Positions 56,184-64,000 of a stretch of 64,000 nucleotides of DNA are shown in pieces; the first letter of the stretch is position 1, and every line of letters starts with the position of its first letter. Source of the stretch: Fuscovulum ytuae (GTDB lineage Bacteria > Pseudomonadota > Alphaproteobacteria > Rhodobacterales > Rhodobacteraceae). Below the pieces are notes generated by a model. The model worked only from the letters and a program-made list of their open reading frames with translations, did no database searches and was not told the DNA's origin. The position numbers and the translations under genes are program-made. The stretch lies in the NCBI RefSeq assembly GCF_029953595.1, contig NZ_CP124535.1:930001-994000 (forward strand). Direction: 5' to 3'.

Positions 56184-56960
56184 TCACGCCCCGGTGAACC
56201 GCGCCGGGCGTTTCTCCAGAAACGCCGCCACCCCTTCGCGGAAATCGGCCGTCGCCCCCGCCTCGCCCTGCAATCGCGCTTCCAGCGCAAGTTGCGCCTC
56301 CAACCCGTTCCCCGGCGACGCCCGCAGCGCCTGCTTGACCAGCCGATAGGCCACCGTCGGCCCGGCAGCCAAGGCCCCCGCCCGCGCCGTCACATGGGCG
56401 GCAAAGCCCTCATCCGGCACCGCCTCCCAGATCATCCCCCAGTCCGCAGCCTGCGCCGCGCTGATCTTTTCGGCAAACAGCGCCGCCCCCATCGCGCGGG
56501 CCATCCCCACCTGACGTGGCAGCCAATAAGTTCCCCCCGCATCAGGGATCAGCCCGATCCGCGTAAAGGCCTGTATGAATGAGGCGCTTTCGCAGGCGAT
56601 CACCACATCGCAGGCCAGCGCAAGGTTTGCCCCTGCTCCCGCCGCCGCCCCATTCACGGCGGCAATCGTCGGCACCGGGCAATCATAGATCGCTTTCAAA
56701 AGCGGCTCATATTCCTCGGCCAGGACGCGCCCAAGGTCCATCTGCCCCAGCGCCATCGCATCCTGCAAATCCTGTCCCGAACAGAAGGCCCGCCCCGCCC
56801 CCGTCAGCACAATGCAGCGCGCCCGCGCCTCCACCTCGCGCCATGCGGTCAGAAGTTCGCCCCGCAGCCGTGACGACAGCGCATTCATCACCGAAGGCCG
56901 GTTCAGGGTGATCGTCGCCACCCCACCCGCCTCGGCCACCGTGATCGTCTCATATGCCAT
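56184..56960 (-). CDS. Enoyl-CoA hydratase/isomerase family protein (PaaG-like)
   Basis: A 258-residue crotonase-fold protein. It shows VATITLNRPSVMNALSSRLRGEL, an oxyanion-hole segment GRAFCSGQDLQD (about 60-71), AAVNGAAAGAGANLALACDVVIACESASFIQAFTRIGLIPDAGGTYWLPR (about 101-150, with Asp where PaaG enzymes have it) and a C-terminal FREGVAAFLEKRPARF. The Asp in IPDAGG and lack of the second Glu favour an isomerase such as 1,2-epoxyphenylacetyl-CoA isomerase, but no paa genes are adjacent. Exact reaction uncertain. Confidence 0.85.
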   Translation of the reverse strand: MAYETITVAEAGGVATITLNRPSVMNALSSRLRGELLTAWREVEARARCIVLTGAGRAFCSGQDLQDAMALGQMDLGRVLAEEYEPLLKAIYDCPVPTIAAVNGAAAGAGANLALACDVVIACESASFIQAFTRIGLIPDAGGTYWLPRQVGMARAMGAALFAEKISAAQAADWGMIWEAVPDEGFAAHVTARAGALAAGPTVAYRLVKQALRASPGNGLEAQLALEARLQGEAGATADFREGVAAFLEKRPARFTGA

Positions 56961-57023
56961 GCCATGCCTCCCCTTTGCGCCCACCCTATCCGGGCCGCAG
57001 GGAAGGAAAAGCCCGACGGCGCG

Positions 57024-57482
57024 TCACTCCTTCAGGATTTCCGTCAGCCGCGCGCGCTCGGCCTCGCTCAACTCTTCGGCACGGACCTGACCGCGCCGCC
57101 GGAAGGTGGCAAAGGCAATCCCAACCCCCGCCAGAAGCATCGCGGGACCCGCCACCCAAAGCAGAAGGTTCACCCCCGTCGCCGGGGGATTGAGCAGCAC
57201 ATATTCGCCATAGCGATCCACAAGAAAGGCCACCGCCTCCTCATCCGTATCCCCGGCCACCAACCTCTCACGCAAAAGGACACGCAGGTCTGCGGCCAAT
57301 TGCGCATCGCTGTCATCGATATTCTCGTTTCGGCAAACCAGACAGCGCAGCCCCTTGGAAAGCGCCCGCGCCCGCGCCTCAAGGGCCGGATCGTCCAGCA
57401 TTTCATGCGGCTGCACCGCCAGCGCAGGCCCCGCCACGGGCAAGGCCACCGCCAGCATCAGCGCAAGAGTAACCGCCCTCAT
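57024..57482 (-). CDS. ccmH: Cytochrome c maturation protein CcmH
   Basis: CcmH holds or reduces the apocytochrome cysteines during heme attachment. The 152-residue protein has a signal sequence (ALMLAVALPVAGPALA), the heme-ligation motif RCLVCRNENIDDSDAQLAADLR (about 45-66; C-L-V-C with Arg where many enzymes have Gln), and a C-terminal membrane helix (LLLWVAGPAMLLAGVGIAF). The start overlaps the ccmF stop by four bases. Confidence 0.94.
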   Translation of the reverse strand: MRAVTLALMLAVALPVAGPALAVQPHEMLDDPALEARARALSKGLRCLVCRNENIDDSDAQLAADLRVLLRERLVAGDTDEEAVAFLVDRYGEYVLLNPPATGVNLLLWVAGPAMLLAGVGIAFATFRRRGQVRAEELSEAERARLTEILKE

Positions 57483-59449
57483 TCCGCAGGCACCCCCGAA
57501 GGCACGCGCCGCGCCCCCGCCGCCACGCGATAGCGCCGATCAGACAGGCTCAGCACCCCCCCCAGCGCCATTAAAAGGCACCCGCCCCACAGCCAATTGG
57601 CAAAGGGTTCGATATAGGACCGGACCGCCCAACCACCGTTGTCCTGCGGGTCGCCAATCACCAGATAGACGTCGCGCAGGAACCCGTAATCAATCGCGGC
57701 CTCTGTCGTTGGCATGCCCGCCACCGGATAAACCCGCTTTTCCGGAAACAGCAGCGCCACGTCTTGACCGTCCTGCGTCACCCGCATCTCGGCCATGGTG
57801 GATAGGTAATTCGGCCCCTCCACCTCGCGCACCTCGACAAGCGTCACCTCATAGGGGCCAAGGGGGAAACTCTCCCCCGGCTGAACCACGCGGATATCCT
57901 CCACCTTCCAGGCCAGCATGGCTGACACGGCAAAAATCGTGATGCCAAGGCCGCCATGCGCCACCATCTTCCCCCAATCGGCCCGTGGCAGCCGCGCCAT
58001 CCGCGCCACCCGGCCCCCAAAGGCCCCGCGCCCCGTCCGCGTCCAGAAATCCGCCAGCGCGCCGCCCAGAACCCAGACCCCCAGCAGCACACCCACCGGA
58101 CCAAGGGCGCTACGCCCCGTCTGCATCGCCCAAGCCAGCGCCCCCAAGGACAAGGCCAGCACCAGCACGGGCCACAGGGGCCGCATCCCCCGCAACGCAT
58201 CGCCCCGCTTCCACGGCATCATTGCGCCCAAAGGCAGGATCACCGCCAGCGCCACCACAAAGGGCGAAAAGGCCGCGTTGAAGAAGGGCTCCCCCACGCT
58301 CAACTTCCGGTCAAACAGCATCTCGGCCAAAAGCGGCCAGATCGTCCCAAAGAACACCACAAAGGCTGACACGGCCAACAGGATGTTGTTGGCCACCAAG
58401 GCGCTTTCGCGGCTGACCACGCCGAACACACCCTTCGCCTCCATAACCCCCGCCCGCGCGGCAAACAGGGTCAGCGCCCCGCCCATGAAGACGCCAAGGA
58501 TCAACAGGATGAACACACCCCGTTCCGGGTCATTGGCAAACGCATGGACCGAGGTGATGACCCCCGACCGCACGATGAATGTGCCCACCAGCGAAAAGCC
58601 AAAGGCCAGAATGGCCAGAAGGATCGTCCAGGCTTTCAGGCTTTCCCGCTTCTCCACCACGATGGCCGAATGCAACAAGGCCGCCGAAATCAGCCATGGC
58701 ATGAAGGACGCATTCTCCACCGGGTCCCAGAACCAGAACCCGCCCCAGCCAAGCTCGTAATAGGCCCACCAAGACCCCAGCGCGATGCCGATCGTCAAAA
58801 AGACCCAAGCCGCCAGCGTCCAAGGTCGCACCCAACGCCCCCATGCGGCATCCACCCGCCCCTCGATCAGCGCGGCCACCGCAAAGGAAAAGCTCATCGA
58901 AAGGCCCACATAGCCCAAATAAAGGAAGGGCGGATGGAAGGCGAGGCCGGGGTCCTGCAACAACGGGTTCAGATCCTGCCCGTCGAGCGGCGGAATGGCC
59001 AGGCGCAGGAACGGGTTTGATGTCAGCAGCATGAACAGAAGGAAGGCCACCCCAATCATCCCCTGAACCGCCAAGACCCGCGCCTTCAACTGCGGCGGCA
59101 GGTTCCCCCCGAACCACACCGCACAGGCCCCGAACAAGGCAAGGATCAAGACCCACAGCAGCAGCGATCCCTCGTGGTTCCCCCATACCCCGGAAATCTT
59201 ATAGATCATGGGCTTCAGCGTGTGCGAATTGCTGACAACCAGCGAAAGCGAGAAGTCAGACATCACGAAGGCATAAGTCAGCGCCGCAAAGGAAAAGCCC
59301 ACCAGCAGGAACTGCACCACCGCCGCCGGATCGCCCACCGCCATCCATGCCGCATTGCGCCGCTCGGCCCCGATCAGGGGCACGGTTGATTGGATGATGG
59401 CCACCGCCAGCGCCAATATCAGCGCGAAATGCCCAAGCTCCACGATCAT
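57479..59449 (-). CDS. ccmF: Cytochrome c heme lyase subunit CcmF
   Basis: CcmF transfers heme from CcmE to apocytochromes. The 656-residue protein has about 15 helices and begins MIVELGHFALILALAVAIIQS. It carries the WWD motif WGGFWFWDPVENASFMPWLIS (about 231-251) and the family's GVWGNHEGSLLLWVLILALFG near 86-106. The frame is open to 59584, but the ATG at 59449 fits the family. ccmE, often next to ccmF, is not upstream. ccmH follows. Confidence 0.96.
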   Translation of the reverse strand: MIVELGHFALILALAVAIIQSTVPLIGAERRNAAWMAVGDPAAVVQFLLVGFSFAALTYAFVMSDFSLSLVVSNSHTLKPMIYKISGVWGNHEGSLLLWVLILALFGACAVWFGGNLPPQLKARVLAVQGMIGVAFLLFMLLTSNPFLRLAIPPLDGQDLNPLLQDPGLAFHPPFLYLGYVGLSMSFSFAVAALIEGRVDAAWGRWVRPWTLAAWVFLTIGIALGSWWAYYELGWGGFWFWDPVENASFMPWLISAALLHSAIVVEKRESLKAWTILLAILAFGFSLVGTFIVRSGVITSVHAFANDPERGVFILLILGVFMGGALTLFAARAGVMEAKGVFGVVSRESALVANNILLAVSAFVVFFGTIWPLLAEMLFDRKLSVGEPFFNAAFSPFVVALAVILPLGAMMPWKRGDALRGMRPLWPVLVLALSLGALAWAMQTGRSALGPVGVLLGVWVLGGALADFWTRTGRGAFGGRVARMARLPRADWGKMVAHGGLGITIFAVSAMLAWKVEDIRVVQPGESFPLGPYEVTLVEVREVEGPNYLSTMAEMRVTQDGQDVALLFPEKRVYPVAGMPTTEAAIDYGFLRDVYLVIGDPQDNGGWAVRSYIEPFANWLWGGCLLMALGGVLSLSDRRYRVAAGARRVPSGVPAE

Positions 59450-59569
59450 CGCGGCCCCTCCCAATTGCTTGGCCCGACCATAGGCGCAAATCCCGCCCAC
59501 TCCAATGGGGATGCGCCCCCGCGTCGCAGCCCCTGACGAAGGGTTGATCGCCGCAAAGCCACCCGCCCC

Positions 59570-59592
59570 TTCATCTTGGCCCAAATACTCAA
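59570..59592 (-). repeat. GAGTATTT-type dispersed repeat upstream of ccmF
   Basis: Read on minus: TTGAGTATTTGGGCC followed by AAGATGAA, identical to the copy at 24632-24654 in another ccm locus. It lies in the 237-base gap between the Lrp gene and ccmF, in which I see nothing else apart from GC-rich sequence. Confidence 0.85.
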
Positions 59593-59686
59593 ATCACCCC
59601 GCCACCACCCAAGCCAGGCCGCATCACCGGGCCTCCTCCCCTCCCCCGTCCTTCACGGCGACGGGGCCGGGGGTTCCCCCGCAACC

Positions 59687-60121
59687 CTACCGCCGCCCCG
59701 CCTTCCGCGTCGATAAAAGAAGGTTCGTCTCCGACACCGTCACCCCTTCCATCGCCCGGATGCGGTGGATCGTCTCATCCAACTCCAGCAGGGTCTGCGT
59801 CCCCAATTCCACGATCACATCCCACCGCCCATTCGTCGAATGCACCGCCTGCACCTGCGGCAGACCGCCCAACCGCGCCATGATCTTCTCGCCCCCCCGC
59901 CCTTCGATCCCGATCATCATCAAGGCCCGAACCGGGGACGCGCTCACATCCGCCCGCGTCAGCACGGTGAACCCCGCAATCTCGCCCTTCGCCGTCAGCC
60001 GCTCCATCCGCGCCCGCACCGTTGCCCGGCTCAACCCCAAGCGATCGGCCAGATCGGACAGCGCCGCCCGCCCGTCCCGGCGCAACTCCGCCACCAGCCG
60101 CTGATCCACCTCATCCATCAT
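59687..60121 (-). CDS. Lrp/AsnC-family transcriptional regulator
   Basis: A 144-residue regulator with an N-terminal winged helix-turn-helix (DEVDQRLVAELRRDGRAALSDLADRLGLSRATVRARMERL, about 3-42) and a C-terminal RAM ligand domain (FTVLTRADVSASPVRALMMIGIEGRG and VHSTNGRWDVIVELGTQTLLELDETIHRIRAMEGV). The chosen ATG at 60121 has GGAGAA upstream; a start at 60169 has none. It is divergent from arginase and ornithine cyclodeaminase, so it most likely controls them in response to an amino acid, probably arginine or a product. Confidence 0.92.
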   Translation of the reverse strand: MMDEVDQRLVAELRRDGRAALSDLADRLGLSRATVRARMERLTAKGEIAGFTVLTRADVSASPVRALMMIGIEGRGGEKIMARLGGLPQVQAVHSTNGRWDVIVELGTQTLLELDETIHRIRAMEGVTVSETNLLLSTRKAGRR

Positions 60122-60183
60122 GGCCAATTTCTCCGCCGTTTCGGTCAATCCCCTGTCCAGATCGACCATAACAACGCTGGATT

Positions 60184-60215
60184 TTGCCGCAACCCGGAAA
60201 GACCCTTGCGACGAA
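60184..60215. promoter_or_regulatory. Paired TTGC boxes between lrp and rocF, candidate Lrp operator
   Basis: TTGCCGCAA (60184-60192) and TTGCGACGAA (60206-60215) start 22 bases apart, two helical turns. They lie in the divergent region close to both start codons, where an Lrp-type octamer would bind. Confidence 0.35.
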
Positions 60216-60226
60216 GGAGAAGTCGC

Positions 60227-61153
60227 ATGTCCAAAACCATCCTCATCGGCGCCCCCATCGATACGGGCCAACGCTATCCCGGCTGCCTGATGGGCCCTTC
60301 GGCCTATCGCGTGGCGGGTATCGCACAGGCGATCCGCGATCTGGGCCATGGTGTCGAAGACTGGGGCGATGTGGCCCTCCCCGCCCTCAAACCCCTCACC
60401 TGCCCCAACCCTTCCGTCCATTCCTTGCCCGAAACCGTCGGCTGGACGGAAACGCTCGCCGACCGCACCGATGACGCCCTGTCCCAAGGCGGGCTGCCCA
60501 TCATCATGGGCGGCGATCATTCCCTCGCGCTCGGCTCTGTCTCGGGTGCCGCCGCCCATGCCAAACGCAATGGCCGGCCCCTCTTCCTCCTCTGGCTGGA
60601 CGCGCATTCCGATTTCCACACGCCGCTGACCACGACCTCCGGCAACCTGCACGGCACACCGGTGGCCTATATCGCGGGCCGCGATGGGTTCGACGCCTTC
60701 CCCCCCTTCCCGGCCCCGATCCCGCCGCAGAACATCTGCCTTTACGGCATCCGCTCGGTCGACCCGGCCGAACATGCCGCCCTCCTCACCCATGACATCG
60801 CCATCAACGACATGCGCGTCTTGGACGAAAATGGCATCGTCGCCCCCCTCCGCGCTTTCCTCACCCGCGTGCGCGACGCGGGCGGCATGCTGCATGTCTC
60901 GCTAGACGTGGATTTCCTCGATCCCTCTATCGCCCCCGCCGTCGGCACCACCGTCCCCGGCGGCACCACCTTCCGCGAAGCCCATCTGGTGATGGAACTT
61001 CTCCACGAATCCGCCCTCGTCACCTCGCTTGATCTCGTGGAACTGAACCCTTTCCTTGATGAACGCGGCCGCACCGCGCGGCTGATGGTCGACCTCGTCG
61101 CCTCCCTCATGGGTCGCAAGGTCTTTGACCGCCCAACCAGAGGCCATCTGTGA
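60227..61153 (+). CDS. rocF: Arginase
   Basis: Hydrolyses arginine to ornithine and urea with a binuclear manganese centre. The 308-residue protein has GGDHSLALGS (about 100-109), LWLDAHSDFHTP (about 125-136) with DAHSD, and SLDVDFLDPSIAPAVGTTVPGGTTFREAHLVME (about 226-258), which hold the metal ligands, plus the catalytic acidic LDLVELNPFLDE. GAAGGAG precedes the ATG at 60227. Its stop overlaps the ocd start by one base. Confidence 0.94.
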   Translation: MSKTILIGAPIDTGQRYPGCLMGPSAYRVAGIAQAIRDLGHGVEDWGDVALPALKPLTCPNPSVHSLPETVGWTETLADRTDDALSQGGLPIIMGGDHSLALGSVSGAAAHAKRNGRPLFLLWLDAHSDFHTPLTTTSGNLHGTPVAYIAGRDGFDAFPPFPAPIPPQNICLYGIRSVDPAEHAALLTHDIAINDMRVLDENGIVAPLRAFLTRVRDAGGMLHVSLDVDFLDPSIAPAVGTTVPGGTTFREAHLVMELLHESALVTSLDLVELNPFLDERGRTARLMVDLVASLMGRKVFDRPTRGHL

Positions 61154-62199
61154 TGCTGATCCCCCAAGATAAACTGAATATCGTCCCCTTCGTGTCCGTT
61201 GACCGGATGATGAAACTCGTCCACCGCATCGGCGTGGAACGGATGCTCACCGACCTTGCCGCCGCCATCGAGGCCGATTTCCTCCGCTGGGGCCAATTCG
61301 ACAAAACACCCCGCATCGCCTCGCATTCCGATGTGGGCGTGATCGAACTCATGCCGACATCGGACGGACAAACCTACGGGTTCAAATATGTCAACGGCCA
61401 CCCCTCCAACATGAAGCGCGGGCTGCAAACTGTCACCGCTTTCGGCCTTCTGGCCGATGTTGAAACCGGCTACCCGGTCCTTCTGTCGGAAATGACCATC
61501 CTCACCGCCCTGCGGACAGCAGCCACAAGCGCCATGGCCGCGAAATGGCTTGCCCCCAAAGGCGCCACTACCATGGCCCTGATCGGCAATGGCGCGCAGG
61601 CGGAATTTCAGGCGCTGGCCTTCAAATCCGTCTGCGGCATCACCGATCTCAGGCTTTACGACATTGACCCCGCCGCCACGGCGAAATGCGCCCGGAACCT
61701 TGCGGGCCGTGGCCTGAAGATCACCCAATGCCGCACGGCCGAAGACGCCATCCTCGGCGCTCAGATCATCACCACCGTCACCGCCGACAAGACCAACGCC
61801 ACCATCTTGTCCGACAACATGGTCGGCAGCGGCGTTCATATCAACGGCGTGGGTGGCGACTGTCCCGGCAAGACGGAACTGCACCGCGACATCCTGCTGC
61901 GCTCCTCCATCTTCGTCGAATACCCACCCCAGACCCGCATCGAAGGCGAGATTCAGCAACTCCCCCCCGACCACCCCGTGACCGAACTCTGGGAAGTCAT
62001 CGCCGGTCGCACCCCCGGCCGCAGGGACCCGGCGCAGGTCACCCTCTTTGACAGCGTCGGCTTCGCGATCGAGGATTTCTCGGCCCTCACCTATATCCGG
62101 TCGAAACTGGCCGAGACGGGCCTTTACGAAGACCTCGACATGATCGCCGACCCAGACGACCCGCGCGACCTCTTCGGGATGCTCCTGCGCGCAGCCTGA
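61153..62199 (+). CDS. ocd: Ornithine cyclodeaminase
   Basis: Converts ornithine directly to proline and ammonia with bound NAD+. The 348-residue protein has the substrate-binding EVTPRI-like region KTPRIASHSDVGVIELMPTSDG, KYVNGHPSNMKRGLQTV, and the dinucleotide fold TTMALIGNGAQAEFQALAF (about 138-156) with VTADKTNATILSDNMVGSGVHINGVGGDCPGKTEL (about 215-250). Alternative family members make alanine or act on lysine, but the arginase partner makes ornithine the expected substrate. Translationally coupled to rocF. Confidence 0.92.
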   Translation: MLIPQDKLNIVPFVSVDRMMKLVHRIGVERMLTDLAAAIEADFLRWGQFDKTPRIASHSDVGVIELMPTSDGQTYGFKYVNGHPSNMKRGLQTVTAFGLLADVETGYPVLLSEMTILTALRTAATSAMAAKWLAPKGATTMALIGNGAQAEFQALAFKSVCGITDLRLYDIDPAATAKCARNLAGRGLKITQCRTAEDAILGAQIITTVTADKTNATILSDNMVGSGVHINGVGGDCPGKTELHRDILLRSSIFVEYPPQTRIEGEIQQLPPDHPVTELWEVIAGRTPGRRDPAQVTLFDSVGFAIEDFSALTYIRSKLAETGLYEDLDMIADPDDPRDLFGMLLRAA

Positions 62200-62249
62200 C
62201 GTCTATGAACGCCCTGCCCCCGGGGTCCGCCCCCCACAACTTACCGGAG

Positions 62250-62343
62250 GGTGGGGTTAAACCCCACCTTACCAAAACCCTGACAAGGCGCGCGCTACGT
62301 GCCCACAGTTTGCTGCACAAAACAGGGCACAGCCGTTGCAGCC
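62250..62343. repeat. Composite intergenic element downstream of ocd, copy 2
   Basis: GGTGGGG (62250-62256) pairs with CCCCACC (62262-62268); then, after a spacer, TTTGCTGCAC (62309-62318), GCACAAAACAGGGCACAG (62315-62332) and TTGCAGCC. Same order as 29053-29194. The hairpin may also serve as ocd terminator. Confidence 0.7.
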
Positions 62344-62347
62344 CTTT

Positions 62348-62629
62348 TCAGTGCAGCCGGAACTCCCCCACCACGTTCCGCCATTCGCCCGGGCTGATCA
62401 TTTTCCGATGCGTAAACCGCACCGAATGCAGCGGTCCCTCGATCTTTTCCTGCCAGAACTCGATGAACCGGAACAGTTCCGGGTAATCCGGTGCCAGATC
62501 ATAGTGCTGCCACACGAAGGTATTGAGAACATTACGATAATCTGGCATCCGGTAGAAAAACTCCGCCGTCGTCAGACCATATCCCCGCAGCATCAACTCC
62601 GTCTCGCTGCGCCCGTCCAATGTTGCCAT
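62348..62629 (-). CDS. usg: Usg family protein
   Basis: A 93-residue protein of the Usg-like family: LMLRGYGLTTAEFFYRMPDYRNVLNTFVWQHYDLAPDYPELFRFIEFWQEKIEGPLHSVRFTHRKMISPGEWRNV fills almost all of it (about 12-88). Old annotations call it a probable subunit of phosphoribosylanthranilate isomerase because of its location next to trpF in some genomes; that role is not proven. AGGAGG precedes the ATG. No trp gene is nearby. Confidence 0.88.
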   Translation of the reverse strand: MATLDGRSETELMLRGYGLTTAEFFYRMPDYRNVLNTFVWQHYDLAPDYPELFRFIEFWQEKIEGPLHSVRFTHRKMISPGEWRNVVGEFRLH

Positions 62630-62823
62630 GCGCGCCTCCTTGCTTGCCCCCCTGCGGAAAGGCTGCATTGATTCGCACTTTCTTGCAATGATTTCAATAT
62701 GTTGTCACTCACACAACAATGCTGCCAATTGCCCAGCCCTTCGCGCATTGCACCCCATATGCAGGATGGTGTAAGGTCGCCGACAACAAGATATAGGCCG
62801 CGCGCCGGAAGTCAGAGGCTCAC

Positions 62824-64000
62824 GTGAACGATACCCCGGAAACCCCTGAAAACGCAGACGATTCCGCACCGAAATCCGCGTGGCACGGCCCCCAGGTCTC
62901 CATCGCGGATGAGATGAAGACTGCCTATCTCGACTACGCCATGAGCGTGATCGTCAGCCGCGCCATCCCCGATTTGCGCGACGGGCTGAAACCCGTCCAC
63001 CGCCGCATTCTTTTTGCCATGCAGGAATCCGGCAACACGCATGATAAGCCCTATCGCAAATCGGCCCGCCCGGTGGGCGACACGATGGGGAAATACCACC
63101 CCCATGGCGACAGCGCGATCTACGATGCCCTCGTCCGCATGGCGCAGCCCTTCAGCATGTCCCTCAAACTCCTTGATGGACAAGGGAATTTTGGCTCCAT
63201 GGACGGCGACGCCGCCGCTGCCATGCGCTACACCGAAGTGCGCATGGACAAGCCAGCCGCCTTCCTTCTGGCCGATATCGACAAGGAAACGGTCGAATTT
63301 CAGGACAATTATGATGGCAAGGACCGTGAACCCACGGTCCTCCCCGCCCGTTTTCCCAACATGCTCGTCAACGGCGCAGGCGGCATCGCGGTCGGCATGG
63401 CCACCAACATCCCGCCCCATAACTTGGGCGAAGTCATTGACGGCACCCTTGCGCTTATCGAAAACCCCGACCTCTCGACCGAGGCGCTGATGGACATCAT
63501 CCCCGCCCCGGATTTTCCCACGGGCGGCGTGATCCTTGGCCGCTCCGGCGCGCGCAAGGCCTATTTGGAAGGGCGCGGCAGCGTCATCATCCGTGCCAAA
63601 ACGCGGGTGGAAGAAATTCGTAAGGATCGCTTCGCTATCATCCTCGACGAGATTCCCTATCAGGTGAACAAGGCGTCGATGATCGAGAAAATCGCCGAAA
63701 TGGTGCGCGAGAAAAGGATCGAAGGCATCTCGGGCGTTGCCGACGAATCCGATCGCATCGGCGTACGCGTGGTGATCGAACTGAAACGCGACGCCACCCC
63801 TGATGTCGTCTTGAACCAGCTCTACCGTTTCACGCCGATGCAAACCTCCTTCGGCTGTAACATGCTGGCGCTGAATGGCGGCCGCCCGGAACAACTCGGT
63901 TTGCGCGATTTCCTCACGCATTTCATCACCTTCCGCGAAGAAGTTGTCGCCCGCCGTACGGCCTTTGAACTGCGCAAAGCGCGCGAACGCAGCCACATCC
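62824..64000 (+). CDS. gyrA: DNA gyrase subunit A, N-terminal part (3' end outside window)
   Basis: Gyrase introduces negative supercoils. The visible 392 codons read from a GTG at 62824 and hold the breakage-reunion domain: [35 protein letters not shown], then [41 protein letters not shown] and [10 protein letters not shown] with the catalytic Tyr. The quinolone-determining positions are Ser97 and Asp101, equivalent to E. coli Ser83 and Asp87, so wild type. YD after the Ser favours GyrA over ParC. An N-terminal tail of about 25 residues precedes the domain. Confidence 0.95.
   Translation, partial: MNDTPETPENADDSAPKSAWHGPQVSIADEMKTAYLDYAMSVIVSRAIPDLRDGLKPVHRRILFAMQESGNTHDKPYRKSARPVGDTMGKYHPHGDSAIYDALVRMAQPFSMSLKLLDGQGNFGSMDGDAAAAMRYTEVRMDKPAAFLLADIDKETVEFQDNYDGKDREPTVLPARFPNMLVNGAGGIAVGMATNIPPHNLGEVIDGTLALIENPDLSTEALMDIIPAPDFPTGGVILGRSGARKAYLEGRGSVIIRAKTRVEEIRKDRFAIILDEIPYQVNKASMIEKIAEMVREKRIEGISGVADESDRIGVRVVIELKRDATPDVVLNQLYRFTPMQTSFGCNMLALNGGRPEQLGLRDFLTHFITFREEVVARRTAFELRKARERSHI

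Overview
The window is a GC-rich chromosomal segment of an alphaproteobacterium, almost certainly a member of the Rhodobacterales (Rhodobacter/Tabrizicola/Gemmobacter-like). The evidence is its gene content and order: split ccm loci, nnr-glnB-glnA, yfgM-bamB-der, heterotetrameric sarcosine oxidase, DddP, Usg, and DUF1289, DUF2852 and DUF3445 proteins. About 62 protein genes and one tRNA gene (Leu, anticodon UAG) are supported. I see no prophage, insertion sequence, CRISPR array or plasmid function; this is housekeeping chromosome with a moderate accessory part.

Layout. 1-5.3 kb: tail of a chemotaxis receptor, a PACE efflux protein, the rpsF-rpsR-rplI operon, a DMT transporter convergent with tig, then tRNA-Leu. 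5.4-12.4 kb: nnr, the nitrogen-control pair glnB-glnA, and two unassigned genes with C-terminal membrane anchors. 11.6-19 kb: a heme-dependent N-demethylase-like gene divergent from the DMSP lyase gene dddP, purB, a small secreted protein, an orphan fliG, a second DMT transporter and a DUF1223 protein. 19-31.3 kb: aconitase, a 40-residue membrane protein, cytochrome c maturation genes ccmABCDG, yajC-secD-secF, serS and a TspO-like protein. 31.3-41 kb: yfgM-bamB-der, an Atm1-type ABC exporter, a LysM protein, a LOG-family enzyme, rarD and sodB. 41-46.2 kb: sarcosine oxidase soxBDAG. 46.4-52.7 kb: ccmI-ruvX-DUF1289, DUF2852, RDD, the N-end-rule transferase bpt, a VOC protein, a Na+/Ca2+ exchanger and a GST. 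52.8-64 kb: ilvBN behind a transcription attenuator, DUF2062, an enoyl-CoA hydratase, ccmFH, an Lrp regulator divergent from arginase-ornithine cyclodeaminase, usg and the start of gyrA.

How the genes work together. Several loci handle small methylated or nitrogenous osmolytes and amino acids: DMSP cleavage (DddP), sarcosine oxidation (SoxBDAG), arginine to ornithine to proline (RocF, Ocd, Lrp), and ammonium assimilation with PII control (GlnA, GlnB). The Ccm genes lie in three places; ccmE is not in the window.

The most rewarding material is non-coding. An ilvB leader peptide carries a run of Ile/Leu/Val codons followed by competing hairpins. The rpsF leader is structured. Three arrays consist of back-to-back hairpins with tiny loops; most copies share a TG-NNN-CA apex while their stems differ. 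Several families of dispersed intergenic repeats occur, and there are palindromic operator candidates before soxB and acnA. I found no clear new multi-gene system; the best unexplained protein candidates are the adjacent genes at 9314-10447 and 10691-11587.
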